A stretch of DNA of 64,000 nucleotides, taken from assembly GCA_027487945.1 (NCBI GenBank), contig JAIYCQ010000043.1, forward strand, positions 62,001 to 126,000. Reading direction: 5' to 3'. Position numbers and translations under genes: made by a program. The notes beneath the pieces were generated by a model. The model was given only the letters and a program-made list of their open reading frames with translations, had not been told where the DNA came from and searched no databases. Shown one piece after another: positions 1 through 9,061 of this stretch (positions within the stretch are counted from its first letter, which is position 1; each line of letters begins with the position of its first letter). The DNA is from Caulobacteraceae bacterium. GTDB taxonomy: Bacteria; Pseudomonadota; Alphaproteobacteria; Caulobacterales; Caulobacteraceae.

Positions 1-384
1 CCCCATCCCGGCGAGTTCGAGCGCGTGTTTCCCGGCCTGCTGAAGGCCACGCCGCACCGGATCGAGGCCGCGCGTCAGGCGGCGGCCAGTGCCGGCGCCG
101 TGGTCCTGTTAAAGGGCGCCGACACCGTGATCGCAGCGCCGGATGGTCGGGCGGCGGTCAACGTCGAGCCGGCCCCATGGCTGGCCACCGCCGGCAGCGG
201 CGATGTGCTGGCGGGTTTCATCGCCGGCCTGATCGCCCAGGGCATGGACAGTTTCGAGGCGGCCTGCGCCGGATCCTGGATCCACGCCGAGTGCGCCCGC
301 CGGCACGGCCCGGGCCTGATCTCCGAGGACCTGCCGGGTCTGGCGGTCGGGGTGCTGGCGGACCTCTACAGGACGGGGCGGTAA
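1..384 (+). CDS. nnr: ADP-dependent NAD(P)H-hydrate dehydratase, C-terminal part (cut by window start)
   Basis: Repair enzyme that dehydrates the damaged hydrated forms of NADH and NADPH in the cytosol; in many bacteria it is the C-terminal half of the bifunctional Nnr protein, whose N-terminal half is the epimerase. The open frame runs in from base 1 as HPGEFERVF, which matches the conserved HPGEF motif of the family, and continues through [15 protein letters not shown] and the nucleotide-binding [10 protein letters not shown] motif to a TAA stop. Only about 127 residues are inside the window, so whether the epimerase domain is fused cannot be seen. The family call is firm because both hallmark motifs are intact; the internal GTG at 25 is not the true start. 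Confidence 0.93.
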   Translation, partial: PHPGEFERVFPGLLKATPHRIEAARQAAASAGAVVLLKGADTVIAAPDGRAAVNVEPAPWLATAGSGDVLAGFIAGLIAQGMDSFEAACAGSWIHAECARRHGPGLISEDLPGLAVGVLADLYRTGR

Positions 385-435
385 CCCTCTCGGCTCCGCC
401 TTTCCGGGCGACGGTCGGGATGAGCGGATCAGCGG

Positions 436-1971
436 CTAGTTCAGCGCCGCCTCCAGGGCCCGCGCAGCCTCTGCCGGCGTCGCCTTGTCACCGTCGCGGT
501 CGACGCTGTAGTTCGCCGCGCGCATCGCCTCGACGCTGACCTTGCCGATCAACGGCTCCAGCGCGGCCATCAGCTTCCGGTCTCCGGCGCGCTTGCCGGA
601 CACCAGCACCACCGCGTCGTACGGGGGCAGGGCGCCCTTCGGGTCGGTCAGCACCACCAGGTCGTCGGCGGCGATCCGTCCGTCGCTGGAGAAGGCCGAG
701 ATGACGTCGACATCGCCGCTCGCCAGGGCCCGGTACATGAAGGTCGGCTGGTAGCGGATTTCGCGTTTGAAGGAGAAGCCATAGGCGGCGTCGACGCCCT
801 TCCATTCCGGGCGCGACAGGAACTCGATGTCGGAGCCCAGCTTCAGGCGCGGGGCGAGGCGGGCAAGGTCGGCCAGCGAGGTGACGCCCAGCTCCGCCGC
901 CCGCTCCCGCCGCATGGCGAAGGCGTAGGCATTCTCGAACCCGAGCGAGCCCAGCACGACCACGCCGTCCCGCGCCCTGAGCTCTTTGGTCAGGGCATCC
1001 ACCACCGCCTCGCGACCGGGATTGTCCGTCCGGCCCAGGATGCTGGTCCACACCGTCCCGCTGTAGTCGACGTAGACATCGATCTCGCCCGCCGCCAGGG
1101 CGCGATAGGCCACTGCGCTGCCGAGATCCTCCTTGCGGACGACGTGGGCGCCCCCGCGCTCCAGCCGCCCGGCGACGAGCTCGGCCAGGATGTACTGCTC
1201 CGAGAAGTTCTTGGCCCCGACGGTATAGCCCGCCGGCTTGCCGAAGCTGACGAGCGGGAGGAGGGCGATGGCGACGCCGATCAGCAGGCCCGCGCCTCCG
1301 GCGATCACTCGCCGCCGGTCCCGCCGCGCGGCGCCGGCCTCCATCAGGCCCAGAAGCTGGTCGGCGCAGATGGCCAGCGTGGCCGAGGCGGCGCAGCCGA
1401 ACAGCACGAAGATCCAGTTCTCGGTCTGCAGGCCGGCGAAGATGTAGTTGCCGAGGCTGGTCTGGCCGACCGGGGTCGACAGGGTCGCCGCCCCGATGGT
1501 CCAGACCGCCGCCGTTCGGACGCCGGCCATGATCACCGGCAGGGCCAGCGGCAGCTCGACCCGCCACAGCTTCTGGCGCGGCGTCATGCCCACGCCGTCA
1601 GCCGCCTCGCGTACGGCCGGATCGACGCCCATCAGGCCGGTCGTGGCGGTCCGCAGGACGGGCAGCACGGCGTAGAGCGTCAGCGCCAGCAGCGAAGGCA
1701 GGAAGCCCAGGGCCGAGAAGCCATGGCCGGTCAGGCTTTCCGTCAGGCGCGACAACAGCAGGAGGAGCGGGAAGAACAGCGCCAGCAGCGCCAGGCTGGG
1801 GATGGTCTGGATCAACCCCGCGCCGGCCAGCAGCGGCCAGCGCAGGCGTGGATGTCGGCTGGCGGCCACCGCCAGCGGCAGGCTGATCGCGATGCCGAGC
1901 GTCAGGGCCGAGGCGCTGAGGAGAACATGCCAGGCCAGATAGTCGGGCAGCAGGGCGAAGGCCTCGCTCAT
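436..1971 (-). CDS. Osmoprotectant (glycine betaine/choline-type) ABC transporter, permease fused to substrate-binding domain
   Basis: 511-residue fusion. Residues 1 to about 215 are a polytopic inner-membrane permease with the EAA-type loop (EAADGVGMTPRQKLWRVELP) that contacts the ATPase. After a short linker, residues about 235-511 form an OpuAC/ProX-type binding domain beginning VGAKNFSEQYILAELVAG, with the family's EIDVYVDYSGT motif. In this family the binding domain takes up quaternary amines such as glycine betaine or choline, probably facing the periplasm while tethered to the permease. The gene overlaps the preceding ATPase gene by 4 nt (ATGA), so the two are translated together. The exact substrate cannot be read from the sequence. 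This permease-binding protein fusion is a known architecture, not an assembly artefact: the frame is continuous with no stop. Confidence 0.92.
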   Translation of the reverse strand: MSEAFALLPDYLAWHVLLSASALTLGIAISLPLAVAASRHPRLRWPLLAGAGLIQTIPSLALLALFFPLLLLLSRLTESLTGHGFSALGFLPSLLALTLYAVLPVLRTATTGLMGVDPAVREAADGVGMTPRQKLWRVELPLALPVIMAGVRTAAVWTIGAATLSTPVGQTSLGNYIFAGLQTENWIFVLFGCAASATLAICADQLLGLMEAGAARRDRRRVIAGGAGLLIGVAIALLPLVSFGKPAGYTVGAKNFSEQYILAELVAGRLERGGAHVVRKEDLGSAVAYRALAAGEIDVYVDYSGTVWTSILGRTDNPGREAVVDALTKELRARDGVVVLGSLGFENAYAFAMRRERAAELGVTSLADLARLAPRLKLGSDIEFLSRPEWKGVDAAYGFSFKREIRYQPTFMYRALASGDVDVISAFSSDGRIAADDLVVLTDPKGALPPYDAVVLVSGKRAGDRKLMAALEPLIGKVSVEAMRAANYSVDRDGDKATPAEAARALEAALN

Positions 1972-2741
1972 TGTCCGCCCCCCAGCCGCGCGGCCAGCCG
2001 CAGCGCCTGACGACGGGGCGCGTCCAGCAGGTCGCGCACGCCCGGGTCGGCGACCGAGCGGGCCAGATCCTCGGGTGCGCCATCGGCCACGACCGCGCCG
2101 TCCCGCAGCACGACGATGCGGTCGGCCAGCAGCACCGCCTCGGCCATGTCATGGGTGACCATCACGGTGGTCAGGCCCAGTCGGTCATGCAGGGCGCGGA
2201 CATCGGTCCCCAGGGCGTCACGGGTCAGCGGGTCCAGGGCGCCGAACGGCTCATCCATCAGCAGGATCCCGGGCTCGGCCGCCAGGGCGCGGGCGACGCC
2301 GACGCGCTGTCTCTGACCGCCGGACAGCTCGGACGGCGCCCGGCTCGCCATGGCGACGGGCAGGGCGACGAGCGCCAGCAGGGCCTCGACCCGGGCGGTG
2401 ATGCGCGCCGGGGGCCAGTCCAGCAGGCGGGGCGTGACGGCGATGTTCTCGCCGACCGTCAGGTGGGGGAACAGGCCCACCTCCTGGAAGACGTAGCCGA
2501 TCTTCCGCCGCAGCCGGTGCGGCGGTCCGGCCCCGATGTCCTCGCCACCAATCCGGATCGCGCCGGCGTCCGGGGTGATCAGCCGGTTGAGGGTCTTGAG
2601 CAGGGTGGTCTTGCCCGACCCGGACGCGCCGACCAGCGCCACGAACTGCCCCGCCGGAATCGTCAGGCTGACGCGGGCAAGGGCGACATGCTCGCCGTAG
2701 CGCTTCTCGACCCCGGCGATCTCGATATCGGTTACGGCCAT
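1968..2741 (-). CDS. Osmoprotectant ABC transporter ATP-binding protein
   Basis: 257-residue ATPase partner of the fused permease/binding protein downstream. Visible motifs are Walker [10 protein letters not shown] near residue 36, Q-loop FQEVGLFPH, signature [16 protein letters not shown], Walker [14 protein letters not shown] and the H-loop VTHDMAEA. The sequence is of the OpuCA/ProV class, but it lacks the C-terminal CBS pair that some ProV/OpuCA proteins carry, since the protein ends soon after the ATPase core. It is the first gene of a two-gene operon; its start lies 60 bp from the divergent small gene at 2802, so the promoter must be in that short gap. High confidence in role, moderate in exact substrate. 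Confidence 0.94.
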   Translation of the reverse strand: MAVTDIEIAGVEKRYGEHVALARVSLTIPAGQFVALVGASGSGKTTLLKTLNRLITPDAGAIRIGGEDIGAGPPHRLRRKIGYVFQEVGLFPHLTVGENIAVTPRLLDWPPARITARVEALLALVALPVAMASRAPSELSGGQRQRVGVARALAAEPGILLMDEPFGALDPLTRDALGTDVRALHDRLGLTTVMVTHDMAEAVLLADRIVVLRDGAVVADGAPEDLARSVADPGVRDLLDAPRRQALRLAARLGGGQ

Positions 2742-2801
2742 GTGCTAGGCCTAGCACGGGATCTCGCCGCGCGTCGCGGCGCGCCCGGAGAAACCGTCGC
2801 C

Positions 2802-2972
2802 ATGGCCGACGAACCGCCCCCGCCGCCGGACGAAACGCCGATGCAGAAGGCGTTGCGCCTCAAGAAGGCCGCCCTCTCCACCAGGCCGACCGCGCCGCGC
2901 GGCGGCAAGTTCCAGCGCCAGCAGGCGGCGGCGCAGCAGGCCGGCAAGTCGAAGCCCTGGATGGCGCGTTAG
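2802..2972 (+). CDS. Small basic protein of unknown function (56 aa)
   Basis: A 56-residue protein, [20 protein letters not shown] at its start, then a lysine/arginine- and glutamine-rich tail ending KPWMAR. It has an acidic, proline-rich N-terminus and a basic C-terminus, no signal peptide and no membrane segment. I recognise no domain; the compact shape and lack of low-quality shadow features suggest a real small conserved protein of the Caulobacterales type. The ATG at 2802 is the only sensible start, 60 bp from the divergent ABC ATPase gene. Its stop overlaps the convergent amidohydrolase stop by 4 nt. Role unknown. Confidence 0.62.
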   Translation: MADEPPPPPDETPMQKALRLKKAALSTRPTAPRGGKFQRQQAAAQQAGKSKPWMAR

Positions 2973-4000
2973 CCCAGCCTGTAGAACCGCCGCGCCGTTC
3001 CGGCGAACAGGTCGGCCTTTTCGCTGTCCGAAGCCCCGGCGGTGATCCGCTTGAAGGCGTTCCAGAGCGTGGCGTAGTCGCAGCCCCATCGGTCGACCGG
3101 GAAGTTGCTCTCGAACATGCAGCGGTCGGCGCCGAACGCCTCGATGCAGGTCTCGATCCAGGGGCGCCAGAGGTCGGCCAGCGTCTGCGAGGTCGGACGG
3201 GCCCGGCCATCCAGACCCGGGAATCCGGCGAACGGCATGGCGAGGCCGCCGAGCTTGACCGTGACCTTCGGCGACTTCGCCAGTTCGTGAATGTTGGCGG
3301 CCCAGATGTCGAACCGCTCGGCCAGCTTGCCGGCGTAGGCCCCGATGCCCAGCGGCGTGCCGACGTGGTCCAGCACGATGTCCTGCTCGGGGAAGGCGCG
3401 GGCCAGATCGATCAGCCCCGGCAGCTGCGGCTCCAGCAGCCAGGCGTCGAAGGTCAGGCCGAGCGGCGCCAGGCGCGCGAAGCCCTCGCGATACGTCGCA
3501 TCGGCCATGAGTCCGCCGGGCGTATGGGCCATGGGCCCGAGCACGGCCGGGTCCGGATCGCTGGCGACCATGTGGCGGATGCCGCGGAAGCGGCCGTTGC
3601 CGGCGGCGATCTCCGCCTCCAGCACCCGCGCTACGCCGTCGCCGAGCAGCAGGTCGGCGTGACCGACGATCCCGGCGCAGGCGCGGAGAGGGCCGTAGAG
3701 GCCGCTCGCGCTCATCGCGGCCACGCCGTTCACGAACTCGACCTCGCCCACCGGGGCAAGGGCGGCTTCCGCGTCAGCCCGATAGAAGGCGCCGCACTGG
3801 ACATAGACGGTCCCCACGACATTGTGGCCGCTGCCCGCGTCGGCCCGGAGCTCGTCCAGCAGATAGCGCGGCGTCAGCCGCACCACCGCCTCGAACGGAT
3901 GCCCGCCCTCCCGGGCCGGCGGCAGCGACGGGCGGTCCCACAGGTGGTGGTGCGGGTCGATAATCGGCAGCTCGGGGTCGAGGATGGCTTCGGTGGTCAT
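2969..4000 (-). CDS. Amidohydrolase-2 family metal-dependent hydrolase (TIM barrel)
   Basis: 343 residues with the N-terminal metal motif [13 protein letters not shown] that marks the amidohydrolase 2 group (PF04909 type: lactone hydrolases and decarboxylases such as those acting on dicarboxylic lactones). Further conserved pieces are DHVGTPLG near residue 215, KLGGLAMP, and the C-terminal [11 protein letters not shown], where the Asp or Asn region completes the active site. A cytosolic hydrolase of an unassigned small molecule is the best description. It is monocistronic here: the small protein gene converges on its 3' end and the tRNA-Leu lies upstream. Substrate unknown. Confidence 0.85.
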   Translation of the reverse strand: MTTEAILDPELPIIDPHHHLWDRPSLPPAREGGHPFEAVVRLTPRYLLDELRADAGSGHNVVGTVYVQCGAFYRADAEAALAPVGEVEFVNGVAAMSASGLYGPLRACAGIVGHADLLLGDGVARVLEAEIAAGNGRFRGIRHMVASDPDPAVLGPMAHTPGGLMADATYREGFARLAPLGLTFDAWLLEPQLPGLIDLARAFPEQDIVLDHVGTPLGIGAYAGKLAERFDIWAANIHELAKSPKVTVKLGGLAMPFAGFPGLDGRARPTSQTLADLWRPWIETCIEAFGADRCMFESNFPVDRWGCDYATLWNAFKRITAGASDSEKADLFAGTARRFYRLG

Positions 4001-4151
4001 GCGGCTGTTCCTTGCCCCGGCGACCCGGTCATCATGATCCGCCGGGTCTTTCGCGCATCTCAGCGCGCATGGGCCGCCGGAACAAGTCCGACGATGACCG
4101 CGAAGGGATCAGGATGGGGCGGACCTGCGCGGCGCGGGCTGGAGCAGCGGC

Positions 4152-4236
4152 TGGTGCGGATGAGAGGACTCGAACCTCCACGCCTCGCGGCGCTGGAACC
4201 TAAATCCAGTGCGTCTACCAGTTCCGCCACATCCGC
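4152..4236 (-). tRNA. tRNA-Leu (anticodon TAG)
   Basis: The minus strand reads a full class II tRNA: acceptor stem GCGGATG pairing with CATCCGC, discriminator A, encoded CCA, anticodon stem CTGGA/TCCAG around loop TTTAGGT (anticodon TAG), a variable arm GCGCCGCGAGGCGT and a T arm GGTTCGAGTCC. The long variable arm and the anticodon both give leucine. The 85 nt include CCA. Confidence 0.96.
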
Positions 4237-4438
4237 AGGTTCTTTGGCGGGCTTAGGCGAAGACCCTCGGGCGGGCAAGCCCGTCCAAAGCCTCCGAAAC
4301 TCGGACTTGGCCCTCAAAGCGGCCCGTGACATAAGGGCCACCGCTTTGCGCCGCCCTGATCCGGGCGCGCTACCCGTTTCCACTCCAAGGCGGATGAAGC
4401 GGCCCCCGGGCCGGTCGTCCGGGACTCAAAGAATGTCG

Positions 4439-5791
4439 ATGCAGATCGTTGAAAAGTCTGGCGAAGGCCTCAGCCGCGTTTACGGCGTCACTGTTCCGGC
4501 CGACGAGCTGGCCAAGCGTCTGGACGCCCGGATCGCCGAGATCGCGCCGCAGATGAATATCAAGGGCTTCCGCAAGGGCAAGGTCCCGGCAGCCCACGTC
4601 AAGCGCGTGCACGGCAAGGCCCTGATGCAGGAAGTCATCGAGCAGGCGCTCAACGAGACGACCCAGAAGGTGCTGGACGACAACAAGCTGCGTCCGGCGT
4701 CGCAGCCCGACCTGAAGCCCGAGTCCGACATGGAGAAGGTCATCGCCGGCGGCGTCGACCTGTCCTACGAGCTGTCGCTCGAGCTGATGCCCGATTTCGA
4801 GCCGATCGACATCGCCGCGATCAAGCTGACCCGCCCGGTCTACACGCCGAGCGAAAAGGAAGTCGACGAGGCGCTGGCCGATCTGGCCAAGCAGGCCAAG
4901 ACCTTCGCGCCGCGCACCGGCAAGTCGCAGAAGGCCAAGGACGGCGACCAGGTGCTGATCGACTTCGTCGGCAGCGTGGACGGCGTCGAGTTCCCGGGCG
5001 GCAAGGGCGAAGGCTTTGAGCTGACGCTCGGCTCGGGCCAGTTCATCCCGGGCTTCGAGGGCCAGCTGGTCGGCGCCAAGCCGGGCGACGACGTGACGGT
5101 CAAGGTGACCTTCCCGAGCCCGTATCAATCCGAGGAACTGGCGGGCAAGGACGCCGAGTTCGCCGTGAAGGTCCATGAGGTCCGCGCTCCGGTCGACGCC
5201 GAGCCGGACGACGAGCTGGCCAAGCGTCTCGGCCTGTCGGACCTGGCCACCCTGAAGGAAACGCTCAGCAAGAACCTGCAGCAGGGCTACGACAACCAGT
5301 CGCGCTTCAAGCTGAAGCGCGCGCTGCTCGACGAGCTCGACAAGGGCCACACCTTCGAGCTGCCGCCCAGGATGGTCGACGCCGAGTTCGCCGGCATCTG
5401 GCAACAGGTCGAGCAGGACAGGGCCGCCGGCAACCTGCCGCCGGAAGACTCCGACAAGAGCGAAGACCAGCTGAAGGACGAGTACCGCCGCATCGCCGAG
5501 CGCCGCGTGCGCCTCGGCCTGGTGCTGGCCGAGATCGGTCGTCGCGAGAACGTCCAGGTCACCGACCAGGAACTGATGCAGGCCATGCAGCGTGAAGCGA
5601 TGCAGTACGGCCAGCAGGCCCAGCAGGTGTTCGAGTTCTTCCGCTCCAACCCCAACGCCCAGGCCCAGCTGCGCGCGCCGCTCTACGAGGACAAGGTCGT
5701 CGAGCTGCTGTTCGCCAAGGCCACGGTCACCGACAAGGCGGTCTCCAAGGAGGAGATCGAGGCCGAGGACGACCTGCCCGACGGCTACTGA
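4439..5791 (+). CDS. tig: Trigger factor, ribosome-bound chaperone and peptidyl-prolyl isomerase
   Basis: 450-residue chaperone that binds nascent chains at the ribosome exit tunnel. It begins [20 protein letters not shown] and carries the ribosome-docking signature GFRKGKVP near residue 45 (GFRxGKxP), then an FKBP-type domain ([18 protein letters not shown], about 150-240) and the helical C-terminal arm domain with an acidic tail ([13 protein letters not shown]). I chose ATG 4439 over ATG 4433 because the purine run AAAGA at 4428-4432 is 6 nt before 4439 but abuts 4433. Unlike in many bacteria, clpP and clpX do not follow; an unknown secreted protein does. A strong hairpin ends the gene. Confidence 0.97.
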   Translation: MQIVEKSGEGLSRVYGVTVPADELAKRLDARIAEIAPQMNIKGFRKGKVPAAHVKRVHGKALMQEVIEQALNETTQKVLDDNKLRPASQPDLKPESDMEKVIAGGVDLSYELSLELMPDFEPIDIAAIKLTRPVYTPSEKEVDEALADLAKQAKTFAPRTGKSQKAKDGDQVLIDFVGSVDGVEFPGGKGEGFELTLGSGQFIPGFEGQLVGAKPGDDVTVKVTFPSPYQSEELAGKDAEFAVKVHEVRAPVDAEPDDELAKRLGLSDLATLKETLSKNLQQGYDNQSRFKLKRALLDELDKGHTFELPPRMVDAEFAGIWQQVEQDRAAGNLPPEDSDKSEDQLKDEYRRIAERRVRLGLVLAEIGRRENVQVTDQELMQAMQREAMQYGQQAQQVFEFFRSNPNAQAQLRAPLYEDKVVELLFAKATVTDKAVSKEEIEAEDDLPDGY

Positions 5792-5822
5792 TCGGGCGGC
5801 GCTCCGCGCGCCGGACATGGTG

Positions 5823-5849
5823 GAAGGGCCGGCCCTGCGCCGGCCCTTC
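5823..5849 (+). terminator. Probable terminator of tig
   Basis: Perfect 10-bp stem GAAGGGCCGG / CCGGCCCTTC with a 7-nt loop, 31 bp after the trigger factor stop, followed by TGCGTTTC. The T run is weak, so it may be only partly Rho-independent. Confidence 0.7.
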
Positions 5850-5980
5850 TGCGTTTCGGGGACGGCTCGCAGCCCTCGTCCCTGCATTGCAGCGACTTAA
5901 CTTGAAGATGTCGCCGGCGACGGCTAACGCGGCGGGATCGGGCGCGCCTGCCCCCGACACAGAGTTCTGGGGAATATCCG

Positions 5981-6874
5981 ATGTCGATCTGGTCCGCGGC
6001 GGCGCTCAGCGTCGCGCTTCTGGCGCAGCAACCGGCGGCCGGCCCGGCGGAAGAGGGCTCCACGGTCGAGAGCCTGGTGGTGACGGCGCGGCCGGTCCCC
6101 GAGACCGAGGCGATCGAGGCCTTCGTGGCCACCGTCGCCGACGAGACCGGCAACAGGCGACTGGGCCGCTGGGATCGCAAGGTCTGCCCCGGCGTCATGG
6201 GCTTTCGGCCCCGCTATGGCCAGTTGATCCTCGACCGGATCGCGGCCTCGGCGGTGGAGATCGGCCTCGAGGTCGGCGAGCCGGGCTGCAAGCCGAACAT
6301 GATCATCTTCGGCACCGCCGATTCGGACGCACTGACGAAGGACCTGGTGAAGGAGTATCCCGCCGCCTTCGCCAAGTACGATGACGGCATCCGGGCGACG
6401 CGGGCCTCGTTCGAGGCCTTCATGGTGTCGAAGGCGCCTGTGCGCTGGTGGCATGTCACCCGCCGCACGACGGCCGACGGCCAGCAGTACAACAGGGGCG
6501 ATCAGGTCCGGGTCCGCCAGGTCGGCCGGCTGAACAGCGGCACCCGTGACGACTTCGACCGCGTCATCATCGTCATGGACGTCACCCGGATGGGCAAGCT
6601 GCGCATGTCCAGCCTCGCCGACTACATCGCCATGGTCGGCCTGGCGCAGGTCGATCCGGATGCGGATCTCGCCGGGGTGTCTTCGGTGCTGAACCTGTTC
6701 GCCGACCGCGAGGCCGGCGTCGAGCCCGTCCCGGGCATGACCGAATGGGACAAGGCCTATCTGAAGGGGCTGTACGCCGCCAAGCGCGACGCGCGCCGTG
6801 GAACAGACCAGGAGGAGGACATCACCCGCTCCATGGTCAAGGACCTCGGCGCCCCGCCGCCGCCGAAGAAGTAG
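5981..6874 (+). CDS. Secreted protein of unknown function
   Basis: 297 residues. A short hydrophobic N-terminus (MSIWSAAALSVALLAQQPAAG) looks like a signal peptide with cleavage near AAG. The mature part opens with TVESLVVTARP, a phrase that resembles the TonB-receptor plug start, but no barrel follows. The next segment has two cysteines (C at KVCPGVMG and at GEPGCKPN) that could form a disulphide and a predicted alpha/beta fold with MIIFGTADS. The C-terminus is charged and ends PPPPKK. I recognise it as the type of conserved unknown found in Caulobacterales and sphingomonads, but know no function. SD-like GGGGAAT sits before ATG 5981. It is monocistronic, between the tig terminator and the 6903 hairpin. 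Confidence 0.75.
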   Translation: MSIWSAAALSVALLAQQPAAGPAEEGSTVESLVVTARPVPETEAIEAFVATVADETGNRRLGRWDRKVCPGVMGFRPRYGQLILDRIAASAVEIGLEVGEPGCKPNMIIFGTADSDALTKDLVKEYPAAFAKYDDGIRATRASFEAFMVSKAPVRWWHVTRRTTADGQQYNRGDQVRVRQVGRLNSGTRDDFDRVIIVMDVTRMGKLRMSSLADYIAMVGLAQVDPDADLAGVSSVLNLFADREAGVEPVPGMTEWDKAYLKGLYAAKRDARRGTDQEEDITRSMVKDLGAPPPPKK

Positions 6875-6902
6875 GGGCGCGCTGCAAAGGCACGACAGGA
6901 AA

Positions 6903-6934
6903 AGCCCCCCGGGAGCAATGGCCTCCGGGGGGCT
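6903..6934 (-). terminator. Terminator of the RcnB-like gene, possibly bidirectional
   Basis: Stem AGCCCCCCGG / CCGGGGGGCT (10 bp) with a 12-nt loop in the convergent gap. On the minus strand the stem is followed by TTTTCCTG, which fits termination of the 6957-7511 gene. On the plus strand no T run follows, so effect on the 5981 gene is less certain. Confidence 0.72.
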
Positions 6935-6956
6935 CTTCGTATCGGCTGTCGACGCT

Positions 6957-7511
6957 CTAGTGGTTGATGATCACGTCGAGGATCAGGCCGGTGGCGAGGG
7001 CGGCGAGCAGATAGTTGTCGCCGTCGCGGTACCAGTAGTAGCCCCGGGGCGGCGCGCGCAGGCCGTAGCGGTGATAGTCGTTCACCACATAGCCGCGACC
7101 CCGGTAGACCGGCGGCAGGTAGGCGCCGCGACGCCAGGCGGCATAGCCCGGACGGTAGCCCGGACGGCCGTAGTAGGCGGCCGGCGGCGGGCCGTAGTAC
7201 CAGCGATTGTTCCAGTAGTAGCCGTTGTGGCTGCCCCGGTCCCACCGGCTGCGGCTGTCCCAGCGATCCTCACGGCGGTCCCAGCGGTCCTCCCGCCGGT
7301 CCCAGCGATCCTCGCGGCGATCCCAGCGACCGTCGTCACGGCGGGCGTCGCGGTAGTCCTCACGGCGGTCGCGACGGTCTTCACGGCGGTCGGCGCGATC
7401 CTCGCGGCGGTCATAGCGTCCGCGGTCGTCGGCGGCCGCGCTGGTGGCGCCCGCGGCAATCGGGCCGGCGACGGCGGCCATCGCCGCCAGGGTCATCATC
7501 AGACGCTTCAT
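6957..7511 (-). CDS. RcnB-like periplasmic protein with WDRREDR repeats
   Basis: 184 residues: signal peptide ([21 protein letters not shown]... cut near ATSAAA), then an arginine/aspartate-rich region of RREDR and WDRREDR repeats (about 30-95), a Tyr/Gly/Pro-rich stretch ([18 protein letters not shown]), and a C-terminal domain with [21 protein letters not shown] and [19 protein letters not shown]. That C-terminal pattern is the RcnB family, named for an E. coli periplasmic protein that modulates nickel/cobalt efflux. In most alphaproteobacteria the family member has no shown metal role, so the name should be read as fold only. No rcnA-type efflux gene is nearby. Transcribed alone, divergent from the glutathione transferase gene. 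Confidence 0.82.
   Translation of the reverse strand: MKRLMMTLAAMAAVAGPIAAGATSAAADDRGRYDRREDRADRREDRRDRREDYRDARRDDGRWDRREDRWDRREDRWDRREDRWDSRSRWDRGSHNGYYWNNRWYYGPPPAAYYGRPGYRPGYAAWRRGAYLPPVYRGRGYVVNDYHRYGLRAPPRGYYWYRDGDNYLLAALATGLILDVIINH
7258..7320 (-). repeat. Three 21-bp tandem units coding WDRREDR
   Basis: Units at 7258-7278, 7279-7299 and 7300-7320 differ only at a few third-codon-like positions; a fourth, diverged unit starts at 7321. They encode the heptad repeat of the RcnB-like protein. Confidence 0.85.
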
Positions 7512-7716
7512 GGGAAGGTCTCCTCGATCTTCAGTTGTCGTCCCGCGGCGCAGCCCTGCCGCAAGGGTTCCCTCGACTGTGCCCAGGGTGAATCGCCCGG
7601 CCTGAACGCCCGCTGAACGGGTCCGTCAGGTTTCCGGCTCCGACGGTCTTGCGCCGGGAGGGGCAGGGGCCCCATCTTGCGTACGGAATGAAAACCATGG
7701 GCGGAGCCAGACACCG

Positions 7717-8595
7717 ATGACCGACACAACCGACTACGTCCCGCCCAAGGTCTGGACCTGGAACAAGGACAACGGCGGCCGCTTCGCCAATATCAACCGG
7801 CCGATCGCCGGTCCGACGCACGACAAGGATCTGCCGGTCGGCAAGCATCCGATGCAGCTCTACTCCCTAGGCACGCCCAACGGGGTCAAGGTCACGGTCA
7901 TGCTCGAGGAGCTGCTGGCAAAGGGCCATGCGGGCGCCGAGTACGACGCCTGGCTGATCAAGATCAACGAAGGCGACCAGTTTTCCAGCGGGTTCGTCGC
8001 CGCCAATCCCAACTCCAAGATCCCGGCCCTGATGGATCACAGCGGCGGGACGCCGATCCGCATCTTCGAGTCGGCCGCCATCCTGATGCACCTGGCCGAA
8101 AAGTTCGGCGAGTTCCTGCCCACCGACGTCGCGACGCGGGCGGAGTGCATGTCCTGGGTGATGTGGCAGATGGGCAGCGCGCCCTTTCTCGGCGGCGGCT
8201 TCGGCCACTTCTACGCCTATGCGCCGGTCAAGATCGAGTACGCGATCGACCGCTACGCCATGGAGGTGAAGCGCCAGATGGACGTCCTGGATCGCCGTCT
8301 GGCCGAGAGCGAGTATCTGGCCGGCGCCGACTACACGATCGCCGACATGGCCGTCTGGCCCTGGTACGGGGCGATGGCCAAGGGCGTCCTCTACGAGGCC
8401 GGCGAGTTCCTGCAGGTGCAGGACTACAGGCACGTCAACCGTTGGGCCGACCAGATCGGGGCCCGGCCGGCGGTGAAGCGCGGCCGCATGGTCAACCGCG
8501 TGTTCGGCGATCCGGCCAGCTGCCTCCCGGAGCGTCACGACGCCTCCGATTTCGAGACCCGGACGCTGGACAGGCTGCAGGCCGCGCAGGGCTGA
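7717..8595 (+). CDS. yghU: YghU-type glutathione transferase / disulphide-bond oxidoreductase
   Basis: 292-residue cytosolic member of the Nu-class glutathione transferases. The extended N-terminus YVPPKVWTWNKDNGGRFANI and the thioredoxin-like segment LYSLGTPNGVKVTVMLEELL are diagnostic of YghU, where the Thr and Asn of GTPNG contact glutathione; SKIPALMDH and ESAAILMHLAEKFG complete the G site. The helical C-terminal domain starts near residue 140. Such enzymes reduce disulphides of the type made with glutathione and have organic peroxidase activity. Single gene; no partner in the neighbourhood. Start at ATG 7717 gives the expected family length. Confidence 0.94.
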   Translation: MTDTTDYVPPKVWTWNKDNGGRFANINRPIAGPTHDKDLPVGKHPMQLYSLGTPNGVKVTVMLEELLAKGHAGAEYDAWLIKINEGDQFSSGFVAANPNSKIPALMDHSGGTPIRIFESAAILMHLAEKFGEFLPTDVATRAECMSWVMWQMGSAPFLGGGFGHFYAYAPVKIEYAIDRYAMEVKRQMDVLDRRLAESEYLAGADYTIADMAVWPWYGAMAKGVLYEAGEFLQVQDYRHVNRWADQIGARPAVKRGRMVNRVFGDPASCLPERHDASDFETRTLDRLQAAQG

Positions 8596-8655
8596 GCGCC
8601 CCCCGATCTTAACCCCGCGGCGACAGAGCTTTACGGCCAGTAACGCAGGTGAACG

Positions 8656-8685
8656 AGTCCTGTATTCGCTTCTGAATACAGGACT
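8656..8685. other. Perfect 12-bp palindromic hairpin, AT-richer than its surroundings
   Basis: AGTCCTGTATTC (8656-8667) and its exact complement GAATACAGGACT (8674-8685) flank the 6-nt loop GCTTCT. It lies 60 bp after yghU and 100 bp before the Sel1-like gene, and is followed by TTT and, further on, TTAAC and TATATT. It could be a terminator for yghU or an operator/regulatory element for the next gene. Confidence 0.6.
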
Positions 8686-8784
8686 TTGGCGCGGTTAACT
8701 CTATATTCAGCGCCGGGGTATTTTCCTGTCGACATCGGCTCCTGGACAGAACGGTCCGGAGAGGGGTTTGAAGGGAAGAAGACC

Positions 8785-9060
8785 ATGCTTGCGAACGTCG
8801 AGAGCGAAGCTCCCGCGTCCATGCCGCTGCCGGGCCCGGATTCGTCGGGTGACGATCTGTTCCGGATGGGGCTGCTCTACTCCACGGGCCAGGGCGGCGC
8901 ACCGCTCGACTACGTCTCGGCCCACATGCTGTTCAACCTGGCCGCCATGCGTGGATCGCTCGAGGCCAAGGTCTACCGCAAGGAGCTGAGCGCCGAGATG
9001 GATCCGATGGACGTCGCCGAGGCCCAGCGCCAGGCGCGCCAGTGGCTGGCCCAGGGCTGA
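8785..9060 (+). CDS. Small Sel1-repeat-like protein
   Basis: 91 residues from ATG 8785, chosen because AAGGGAAGAAG lies just upstream; a longer frame from 8686 would start inside the probable promoter. The segment LFRMGLLYSTGQGGAPLDYVSAHMLFNLAAMRGS has the Sel1/TPR-like pattern of a helix pair (A..LG.LYS.G.G...DY..A...F..AA..G), and the C-terminal helix is DVAEAQRQARQWLAQG. One repeat plus capping helix is present, so it is probably a small protein-protein interaction module in the cytosol; there is no signal peptide. Function unknown. Similar short single-Sel1 proteins are common in Caulobacterales. Confidence 0.75.
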   Translation: MLANVESEAPASMPLPGPDSSGDDLFRMGLLYSTGQGGAPLDYVSAHMLFNLAAMRGSLEAKVYRKELSAEMDPMDVAEAQRQARQWLAQG

Positions 9061-9061
9061 T

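Noticed and set aside
4433-4435. ATG 4433 as start of trigger factor
   Set aside because: The SD-like AAAGA ends one base before it, leaving no spacing; ATG 4439 fits and gives the usual MQIVEK start.
6798-7616. 272-codon plus-strand frame with Val/Ala repeats
   Set aside because: It is antisense to the repeat-coding RcnB-like gene, so its repetitive look is inherited from the WDRREDR units.
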